A stretch of 50,700 nt of DNA, taken from the NCBI GenBank assembly GCA_003242735.1, contig QGVH01000027.1, positions 1-50,700 on the forward strand. The letters are read 5' to 3'. Each line of letters starts with the position of its first letter. Within the stretch, counting starts at the first letter, position 1. Under the pieces are notes generated by a model that had not been told where the DNA came from, did not search any database, and saw only the letters and a list, made by a program, of their open reading frames with translations. This stretch comes from a bacterium (GTDB lineage Bacteria > Gemmatimonadota > Gemmatimonadetes > Longimicrobiales > RSA9). Below, in pieces: positions 44,533-50,700 of the stretch. The position numbers and the translations under genes are program-made.

Positions 44533-46545
44533 ATGAGCGGCGATCGATACCAGCCTTCAACCGCAATCGCTGTCAATTCCAAACGTCGACCCTGGATTCG
44601 CCTGCCACCGCGAGCGCGCGCCGGGATCCTGGTCGCCGCCGCGGCAGCGTTGGTGATCCTCGTGCTCGGCCCGTTGCGCGGGTCCGTGCGGCACGGGTAC
44701 GGTCACCTCATCATGATCGTCGCGCCCGCCATAGCCGCGGCCGCGTGCTTCAACGCGGGACGGGTCCTGCCGGCCCAGCGGCGCGCCGGCTGGCGCTGGT
44801 TTGCGGGAGCGGCCGCCGTCGCAGCGCTCGGCCAGCTCCTGGCTGCGGCGGGAGAGGTCGCCCTCAGGACGGCGCACTCGTACGCATCGGCCGGTCAACT
44901 TTTCGCGTTGCTCTTCTATCCGCTGTTCTGCGTCGGCGCCGCCATCGCGCTCCGTGCGACGGGCGGCCCGCGGCGCGGCGCCGAGGTGACGCTGGACGGT
45001 GCGCTGATCGCTGCGGCCGGGGCGGCGCTGATGATCCGCCTGGGGCTCGAGCCGCTGTTGGCCCGTCCGGGTCTCGGCACAGCGGAGTTGTACGGGCTGC
45101 TCGCCGGACTGCTGGGCTCGCTGGCGGCGCTGTGCCTCGCGGCGTTGTCGGTGTTGGATCAGGCTTCGTCCGTCTCGGGCCGCGCCGCGGCCGCGCTGCT
45201 CGGCGCCGCGGCAGCGTTCGGGCTGGGACACGTGCTGCACGCCGTGTGGCCGGCGGTGAACGGTGAGGGGCCGGGTGGCCCGAACGACCTGCCGCTGCTC
45301 GGGGGTTGGGCGCTCCTCACCTATGCGGGCGTCATCAGCGCCAGTGAGGCCAGCCAGCGGACTGCCCAAGTCGCGAAGCGGGTCGCGCGGCGAGGGCGCC
45401 AGGCGGTGCTGCCCGCCGCCGCCCTGCTGCTGGGAGTGCTGGGCCTGGATGCGGCGCTGCGCTCCGCCGTCAGTGTGGACCGGGGCTTTTCACTCGCCGT
45501 CCTGGGCGCGCTGCTCGCTGTCCGCAGCGCCTACGCGCTCCGCGCCGTGGAACGGCAGACGGAGGAGTACCGACGCCTCTCGCACACCCGTGCGCTGGTC
45601 GAGGTCAGCCACGCGCTCGCCTGTTCGACGGAGCTGGATCGGACGCTCCAGCTCGTGGCCCACTGGGCTGCACGGCTCCTGAACGCCCGTGGCGCGGGCA
45701 TCGAGCTGTTGACGGAGGATGGGGAGTCGCTCGAGCTGCGCGCGGCGTACGGCCTGCCCCCCCACGTGCTCGGCATCCTGTACCCGGTCGAAGGGAGCTT
45801 CACCGGCTGGGTGGTCCGCCACGGCCGGACCCGCGCGACCATCGACCCGTCGCAGGAGCCGCTCATCCAGCCCGAGAGCCGCGACTTCCTCGGCAACACG
45901 CCGGTGGCCGCTGCGCCCTTGCTCTACCGCGGCCGTCCGCTCGGCGCACTGTTCGCCTGCGCCCGCGAACGGCCTTTCGACGAGAACGAGCTCGAGCTGC
46001 TCCGCGCGCTGGCCGACCAGGCCGCCATCGCCATCGAGAACGCCCGCCTCTTCGAGCAGGTGCGCACGCTCTCGCTCACGGACCCGCTCACCGGCCTGGC
46101 CAACCGGCGCCAGCTCGAGCGCGAGCTCGCCCGCGAGTTCGCCGCCGCCCGCCGCGGCCGCAAGCTGGTCGCCGTCGTCTTCGATCTCGACAACTTCAAG
46201 AAATACAACGACGGCCACGGCCACCTCGCCGGCGACGAGGTGTTGCGCATCTTCGGATCGGTCCTGGCGCAGGAGACGCGGGCGATGAACATGGCCGCCC
46301 GCTACGGCGGCGACGAGTTCGTGGCGCTGCTCTCCGACTCGACCCGTGAGCGGGCGATGGTGTTCATCGAGCGCGTGCGCGAGCGCTTCCACGAGCGGTT
46401 GGCGGAGCTGGGACGGACCGGGATCACGGCGAGCGCGGGCGTGGCGGAGTACCACCCGTCGATGCCGGACCCCCACGCGCTGATCGCCGCCGCGGACCAG
46501 GCGCTGTATCAGGCGAAGGCGGCGCGGGAGCAGCCCCAGGCGTAG
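44533..46545 (+). CDS. membrane-bound GAF-GGDEF diguanylate cyclase
   Basis: A 670-residue protein: an N-terminal membrane domain of about eight helices (roughly 30-340, MASE-like but not recognised), then a GAF domain (about 360-510) and a GGDEF cyclase domain with RYGGDEF near 591-597, opened by LSLTDPLTGLANRRQLE. The I-site position reads RAMN, as in the divergent neighbour. Its GAF-GGDEF half closely resembles the second half of that neighbour, so the pair looks like a duplication. The ATG at 44533 is chosen with AAGAAG upstream; earlier in-frame starts lie within or before the promoter. Confidence 0.9.
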   Translation: MSGDRYQPSTAIAVNSKRRPWIRLPPRARAGILVAAAAALVILVLGPLRGSVRHGYGHLIMIVAPAIAAAACFNAGRVLPAQRRAGWRWFAGAAAVAALGQLLAAAGEVALRTAHSYASAGQLFALLFYPLFCVGAAIALRATGGPRRGAEVTLDGALIAAAGAALMIRLGLEPLLARPGLGTAELYGLLAGLLGSLAALCLAALSVLDQASSVSGRAAAALLGAAAAFGLGHVLHAVWPAVNGEGPGGPNDLPLLGGWALLTYAGVISASEASQRTAQVAKRVARRGRQAVLPAAALLLGVLGLDAALRSAVSVDRGFSLAVLGALLAVRSAYALRAVERQTEEYRRLSHTRALVEVSHALACSTELDRTLQLVAHWAARLLNARGAGIELLTEDGESLELRAAYGLPPHVLGILYPVEGSFTGWVVRHGRTRATIDPSQEPLIQPESRDFLGNTPVAAAPLLYRGRPLGALFACARERPFDENELELLRALADQAAIAIENARLFEQVRTLSLTDPLTGLANRRQLERELAREFAAARRGRKLVAVVFDLDNFKKYNDGHGHLAGDEVLRIFGSVLAQETRAMNMAARYGGDEFVALLSDSTRERAMVFIERVRERFHERLAELGRTGITASAGVAEYHPSMPDPHALIAAADQALYQAKAAREQPQA

Positions 46546-46558
46546 CCCCGGCCTCCGT

Positions 46559-47704
46559 TCAGAGGCGTTCGAGCAGGCGCACCAGCAGGTCGATGCGGCG
46601 GGGGAGGTCGTCCACGACGATGTGTTCGTCCGTGGCGTGCGCGCCGCCGCCGCGGACGCCGAGGCCGTCCAGGGTGGGCACGCCCAGCGCGGCGGTGTAG
46701 CACCCGTCGCTCCCCCCGCCGGTCGAGCCCTCTCCCAGCTCCATGCCCAGCTCCGCCGCGATCGAGCGGACCCGGCCGTAGAGCTCCACCACCGCGTCCG
46801 TCCGTTCGAGCGGCGGCCGGTTCTCGCCGCCGGTGACCTCCACCGCCGCCCCCTCCAGCACGGGCGTCAGCGCGCGCAGGGCGGCGTCCACGCGCTTCAG
46901 TTCCGCTGTGGTGCTGAAGCGCACGTCGATCTCCGCCTGGGCCCGCTCCGGGACCACGTTGGACGCCGTCCCGCCGTGCACCACGCCGACGTTGATGGTC
47001 GTGCCGCGGGCGGGGTCCGCCAGCACCGCGACGCGCAGGACCTGGTGCGCCAGCTCGACGATGGCGCTCACGCCGCGCTCCGGCTCGATCCCCGCGTGCG
47101 CCGGCCGCCCGGTCGTGGTGAGGTAGTAGATGGCGACGCCTTTCCGTGCCGTCTTGGCCGCGCCGTCGGGGAGCGGCGGCTCCAGTACCAGGACGGCCGC
47201 CGCGCCGCGCGCCTCCCTCTCGATCAGCCCGCGAGACGTCCCGGAGCCTGCCTCCTCGTCGCATGTGACCAGGATCGTCACCGGCCGGCGGGGCGCCGAC
47301 CCCGTGGCGCGCAGCCGGGAGATCGCCTCGACCATCACGACGAGGCCGGCCTTCATGTCGTAGACGCCGGGACCCTCGGCGCGGTCGCCGTGCACCGCGA
47401 ACGGCCGGGAGGCCAGCGTGCCCACCGGCCACACGGTGTCCATGTGGCCGAGCAGCAACAGCGGCCGCTCCGCCGGCTCGCGGCCCGCCACGCGCGCGAG
47501 CAGGTGACGTCCCACGCCCGGCGCGTCGAGCAGCTCGACCTCCGCGCCCGCCGTGGTCAGGTCCCTCGCGAGCTCGGCCGCGAGCGCGGCGTTCCGCTCC
47601 GCGTCGCCCGTCGGCGTCTCGTATTCGACGTAGCGGCGCAGCCTCTCCAGCGCCCCCGCGAGCTCCGCCCCCTGGCTGCGCCCGGTCGGCTCGTCCATCG
47701 GCAT
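46559..47704 (-). CDS. M20-family metallopeptidase (carboxypeptidase G2-like)
   Basis: A dizinc peptidase of 381 residues, of the glutamate carboxypeptidase (CPG2) group. Zinc and catalytic residues are visible: His87-x-Asp89 (GHMDTVWP), Asp116 (GPGVYDMKAG), Glu150/Glu151 (CDEEAGSG), and a C-terminal His in GGGAHATDEHI. There is a dimerisation-domain segment around 185-300 (GRPAHAGIEPERGVSA). Start ATG 47704 shares one base with the glcF stop (TGATG); ATG 47698 is the alternative. There is no signal peptide, so it is probably cytoplasmic. Confidence 0.9.
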   Translation of the reverse strand: MPMDEPTGRSQGAELAGALERLRRYVEYETPTGDAERNAALAAELARDLTTAGAEVELLDAPGVGRHLLARVAGREPAERPLLLLGHMDTVWPVGTLASRPFAVHGDRAEGPGVYDMKAGLVVMVEAISRLRATGSAPRRPVTILVTCDEEAGSGTSRGLIEREARGAAAVLVLEPPLPDGAAKTARKGVAIYYLTTTGRPAHAGIEPERGVSAIVELAHQVLRVAVLADPARGTTINVGVVHGGTASNVVPERAQAEIDVRFSTTAELKRVDAALRALTPVLEGAAVEVTGGENRPPLERTDAVVELYGRVRSIAAELGMELGEGSTGGGSDGCYTAALGVPTLDGLGVRGGGAHATDEHIVVDDLPRRIDLLVRLLERL

Positions 47705-49128
47705 CAATCCCCGATCAGCCCTGCCCGCCGGTAGCTCTCGCCCAGCAGTTCGATGGGATGCACCACCGGCGTGTCCGCACCGGCCAGCAGCAGCCCGGCC
47801 GCGATCTGCATCATGCAGCCCGGGTTCGGCGTGGCGACCACCGCGGCGCCCGTCGAGCGGATCGCCCGGATCTTGTCCGTCAGGATCCGCCCGCCCAGGT
47901 CCGGGTGGGTCAGCCCGTAGATGCCCGCGCCGCCGCAGCACTCCTCCGCGCCGGGCAACGGCACCAGCTCGAGCTCCGGGATCGTCGCGAGCAGGTCCAG
48001 CGGCGCGCGGGTGACGCGCTGGGCGTGGTGGAGGTGGCACGGCGCGTCGTACGTGACGCGCAGCGGCAGCGGTGCGCCCCGGATGGGCCCGAGCTGTACC
48101 AGGAACTCGGAGACGTCCTTGACCCGGCTCGCCAGCCGACGCGCGCGCTCGGCGTACGCCGGGTCATCGGCCAGCAGCTCGCCGTACTCCTTCATCGCCG
48201 CGCCGCAGCCCGCCGCGTTGACCACGATCCAGTCCACGCCGGCCCGCTCGAACGCGTCGATGTTGGCGCGTGCGAGCCGACGGGCCTGCTCCAGGTCGCC
48301 GCCGTGGGCGTGCAGCGCGCCGCAGCACCGCTGCGCCGGCACGGGCACCACGGTGCAGCCGTTGGCTTGCAGCACCGCCTCCGTCGCCCGGTTCACCCGG
48401 GCGAACAGCCCTTCCTGCACGCAGCCGGTCAGCAGGGCCACGCGGGGTGCCTGCTGCCCGGGCGCCCTGTGCCCGGTGGCGGCCCGGGAGGGTGCCGCGG
48501 CACCGGCGCGGGCTTCCCCACCCGGGCGGTCGGGCGCTGCCGAGAGGGCTCCCGGACGGGTCGGGGCGGCGGAAGGGCCGCTCCGACCCGCTTCTCGTCC
48601 CTCCCGCAGCGCCGTCCACTCCGCCGACCCCGCCAGCATCGCCAGCCCGAACCGGGGCATTCCGAGCCGCGCAGGCAGCAGGCGCACGAGCAGGCGCGGC
48701 AGCCCCGTTGCCCGGAGCGCGCGGCCGAGCGTCATCGCCACCCGCGTGCCGAGGGGGCTCGCGAACACCCGAAGCAGCAGCGCGCCCGCCCGGCCACCGC
48801 TCGGCGCGCCCGCCTCCCGGGCCACGGCGCGGGCCCGCTCCAGCAGGAAGCCGTACTGCACACCCGCCGGGCACGCCGTCTCGCACGCGCGGCACCCCAG
48901 GCACCGGTCGATGTGCGTGGTGAAGGCCTCCGAGGTCGGGTCGAGCCGCCCCTCCGCCACAGCGCGCATCAGGTACAGCCGCCCCCGAGGCGAGTCCTCC
49001 TCGGCGCCGAGCCGCAGGTACGTCGGGCACGCCGTCAGGCAGAACCCGCAGTGCACACAGGCGAGGAGCCGGTCTTCCTCGGCGACGAGGGGTTCGGTCA
49101 GGGCGGGGCGTCGCACCGTCGTCGTCAT
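47704..49128 (-). CDS. glcF: glycolate oxidase iron-sulfur subunit
   Basis: Electron-transfer subunit of the GlcDEF glycolate/lactate dehydrogenase. The 474 residues carry two [4Fe-4S] motifs, Cys24-27-30-34 and Cys76-79-82-86, then two CCG-type domains (QRCCGALHAHGG and EECCGGAGIYGL), which bind further cofactor at the membrane side. Residues of about 175-225 form a Pro/Ala/Arg-rich linker longer than in most GlcF. Its start lies 16 bases after the glcE stop. It shares a base with the M20 peptidase start. Confidence 0.92.
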   Translation of the reverse strand: MTTTVRRPALTEPLVAEEDRLLACVHCGFCLTACPTYLRLGAEEDSPRGRLYLMRAVAEGRLDPTSEAFTTHIDRCLGCRACETACPAGVQYGFLLERARAVAREAGAPSGGRAGALLLRVFASPLGTRVAMTLGRALRATGLPRLLVRLLPARLGMPRFGLAMLAGSAEWTALREGREAGRSGPSAAPTRPGALSAAPDRPGGEARAGAAAPSRAATGHRAPGQQAPRVALLTGCVQEGLFARVNRATEAVLQANGCTVVPVPAQRCCGALHAHGGDLEQARRLARANIDAFERAGVDWIVVNAAGCGAAMKEYGELLADDPAYAERARRLASRVKDVSEFLVQLGPIRGAPLPLRVTYDAPCHLHHAQRVTRAPLDLLATIPELELVPLPGAEECCGGAGIYGLTHPDLGGRILTDKIRAIRSTGAAVVATPNPGCMMQIAAGLLLAGADTPVVHPIELLGESYRRAGLIGD

Positions 49129-49144
49129 CGGCCACTCAGTTCCC

Positions 49145-50443
49145 TCACAGCACGAACCGGCCCGGCGCCAGCACGCCCGCCGGGTCGAACTTGCTCTTCA
49201 GCGCGCGCATCAGCCGCAGCGCCGGCCCGGGGTCGCCGAACGGGTCCAGCCCCGCCTCGATCACGGCCCGGGGCGCGCGCACGCACAACACCGTGCCGCC
49301 TCGCTCGCCGAGCCGCGACCGGGCCTGTGTCAGCGCCGCGGCCCACCGTGCAGCCGCCTCGTCCGAGCACGCGTCCGCGGGCACGGCCGCCCGCACGATG
49401 CCACTGCCCGCGTGAACGAGCAGCGGCCACGCCACCGCTGCGCCGGGCAGCGCCAGCGCGGCGGCCAGCGTCCTCTCCAGATCGGACGGCCGGTCGGCCA
49501 GCCGCGCCACCAGGGCCGCGCGTGCCTCCGGCTCGCCGAGCGCCGCCCACAGCGCCCGGGCATGGGCCGCATCGGGCGTGAGCACCTGCGCGCCCCCCGC
49601 CCGCTCCCGGACCCGCGCCTCCGCCTCCGCCACGGCCGCCGCCCCGCCCTGGAGCCGCACGACCACCGCCCACTCCGCCGCTCCCACACCCAGGGCCGTG
49701 GCGGCCAGCGGCGGCGAGACCAGCTCCAGCGCCGCCGGCTCGATCCGCGGGTCGCGGAGGGCCGTCGCCAGCTCGACCGCCGCCTCCGGCCCTGCGGCCG
49801 CGAGGACCAGCGTCGCGTCCCGCTCGGGCAACGGCCTGAGCCGGACGCAGACCCGGCAGACCAGCCCGAGCGTGCCGCGGGAGCCCGTCACCAGCTTGAC
49901 CAAGTCGAAACCAGCCACGTTCTTGACCACCCGCCCACCCAGCTCCAGCACGCGGCCGTCGCCGGTCACCAGCGTCAGGCCGAGCACGTGGTCCCGCGGC
50001 GTGCCGTGCGCCAGCCGCAGCGGCCCCGCTTCGGCAAGGGAGACCGCCGCGCCCAGGGTCCCCGCCCCGCCGCCCGCCGGGTCCAGCGGCAGCCACTGGC
50101 GGTGCCGCGCGAGCGTGTCCGCCAGCGCGCCCAGCGTGATGCCCGCCCCGACCACCGCGGTGAGGTCCGCCGGCTCGTACGCCTCCACCGCGGCCAGCCG
50201 CTCCGCGCTCAACACGATGTCCACCCGCTCCGGCGGCCGGCCCCAGCCCAGCCACGTCCCCGCCCCGGCCGGCTCCACCCGCCACCCCTCCCGGCTGGCC
50301 AGCTCCAGCACCGCCGCGGCCTGGTCCACCGTGCCGGGCGCGACGACCACCGCCGGCGCCACGCCGTGCACCGCCCAGCCCGCACCGGCCGGCCCCGTCC
50401 GCACGCCGGCCTCGCCGACGATCGCGCGCAGCCGCTCGATCAT
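49145..50443 (-). CDS. glcE: glycolate oxidase FAD-binding subunit
   Basis: FAD-binding (FAD_binding_4/PCMH-type) subunit of glycolate oxidase, 432 residues, close to usual GlcE length. FAD-contact stretches are VEPAGAGTWLGWG, LTAVVGAGITLGALADTL, DPAGGGAGTLGAAVS and GGRVVKNVAGFDLVKLVTGSRGTLG. The C-terminus ends ALKSKFDPAGVLAPGRF, the family's closing motif. The ATG at 50443 overlaps a TGA that would end an upstream gene, consistent with glcD. Confidence 0.92.
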   Translation of the reverse strand: MIERLRAIVGEAGVRTGPAGAGWAVHGVAPAVVVAPGTVDQAAAVLELASREGWRVEPAGAGTWLGWGRPPERVDIVLSAERLAAVEAYEPADLTAVVGAGITLGALADTLARHRQWLPLDPAGGGAGTLGAAVSLAEAGPLRLAHGTPRDHVLGLTLVTGDGRVLELGGRVVKNVAGFDLVKLVTGSRGTLGLVCRVCVRLRPLPERDATLVLAAAGPEAAVELATALRDPRIEPAALELVSPPLAATALGVGAAEWAVVVRLQGGAAAVAEAEARVRERAGGAQVLTPDAAHARALWAALGEPEARAALVARLADRPSDLERTLAAALALPGAAVAWPLLVHAGSGIVRAAVPADACSDEAAARWAAALTQARSRLGERGGTVLCVRAPRAVIEAGLDPFGDPGPALRLMRALKSKFDPAGVLAPGRFVL

Positions 50444-50700
50444 GCCGGCGCCCCCGCGGTTTCCACCGGCGCGCCCCCACCCTCGCCCGGACGGCGCAGC
50501 GGTGCGGCGGGTTCGTCCCCCCCCCCAGTGGCCCCCGCCGGGCCGGGGGGGGGTGCGAAGGGGCCGCCCGCCTCCCCCCCCTCCCCCCCCCCCACCCGCC
50601 CCCCCCCCCTCGCCCGGCCGGCCCCCTCCCCGCCGACCCCCCCCCGGGAGACCCTTCCCGGGGTTGCCCGCCCCCCCGGGGTGGAAACCCCCCCCCCTGG
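50440..50700 (-). CDS. glcD: probable C-terminal end of glycolate oxidase subunit GlcD (partial, poor sequence)
   Basis: A TGA at 50440-50442 overlaps the glcE ATG (ATGA). The frame before it reads an acidic, Gly/Pro-rich tail ending VETAGAPA for about 25 residues, as far as position 50517. Beyond that the sequence is broken by long C/G runs and cannot be trusted to hold frame. The GlcD identity rests on operon order only. Confidence 0.35.
   Translation of the reverse strand, partial: PGGGVSTPGGRATPGRVSRGGVGGEGAGRARGGGRVGGGEGGEAGGPFAPPPGPAGATGGGDEPAAPLRRPGEGGGAPVETAGAPA
50510..50700. other. C/G homopolymer-rich window end, probably unreliable sequence
   Basis: Runs of seven to eleven C and repeated G runs dominate, unlike anything else in the window, and no coding pattern continues. 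It looks like a low-quality contig end rather than biology. Confidence 0.7.

Noticed and set aside
1..50700. CRISPR array, tRNA/rRNA, insertion sequence or prophage
   Set aside because: No regularly spaced repeats, no tRNA-like cloverleaf noticed, no transposase or phage structural gene; read by eye, so a small RNA could be missed.

Overview
The window is very GC-rich (visibly about 70%), densely coded DNA. Gene starts are strongly marked by GGAGG-type ribosome sites, there are many LAAC-type lipoproteins, and TTG/GTG starts are common. The gene set is SufU/SufS/SufBCD, a PduO-type adenosyltransferase, 7Fe ferredoxin, S9 peptidase, diguanylate cyclases and a bacterial sphingolipid pathway. 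A Gemmatimonadota-like, Gram-negative-type chromosome fits best, but this is inferred from gene content and style, not from a phylogenetic marker. No rRNA, tRNA, CRISPR array, insertion sequence or phage gene was recognised; it reads as ordinary chromosome with several coherent operons.

Layout. 1-9.3 kb: 3' part of gyrA, an alpha/beta hydrolase, a SufT/MIP18-like Fe-S factor, phosphofructokinase, a secreted S9 peptidase followed by a branched-chain-amino-acid-type binding lipoprotein, and a lytic transglycosylase. 9.5-12.1 kb: small envelope proteins, an SDR oxidoreductase and a hairpin with a 23-bp perfect stem. 12.1-18.1 kb: a six-gene minus-strand operon behind a good sigma-70 promoter. 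It holds an NAD-epimerase-fold reductase, serine palmitoyltransferase, a GNAT-type acyltransferase, a PAP2 phosphatase, a CPBP intramembrane protease and a helical protein; together these look like a dihydroceramide pathway. 18.2-24.5 kb: class III aminotransferase, a membrane-tethered HTH/zinc-ribbon protein, the adenosyltransferase coupled to a degenerate RelA/SpoT-type HD protein, 7Fe ferredoxin and small lipoproteins. 23.5-30 kb: a terpene-cyclase-fold protein coupled to an amidohydrolase, a thiolase and an Eis-like acetyltransferase.

30-36 kb is the suf operon (sufC-B-D-Rieske-S-U, minus strand) with a promoter and a Fur-like palindrome at its head. 36-42.7 kb holds a patatin, a PBP4-type DD-carboxypeptidase, a degenerate receiver protein, and an aromatic-amino-acid-decarboxylase/sodium symporter/small membrane protein operon. 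42.7-46.5 kb is a divergent pair of GGDEF proteins that look like paralogues. 46.5-50.7 kb is a glcE-glcF-M20 peptidase operon running in from the right. The last ~190 bases are C/G homopolymer-rich and look like unreliable contig-end sequence.

Functionally the window is about envelope lipids and peptidoglycan (sphingolipids, PBP4, SLT, PAP2), Fe-S assembly, peptide/amino-acid use and c-di-GMP signalling.
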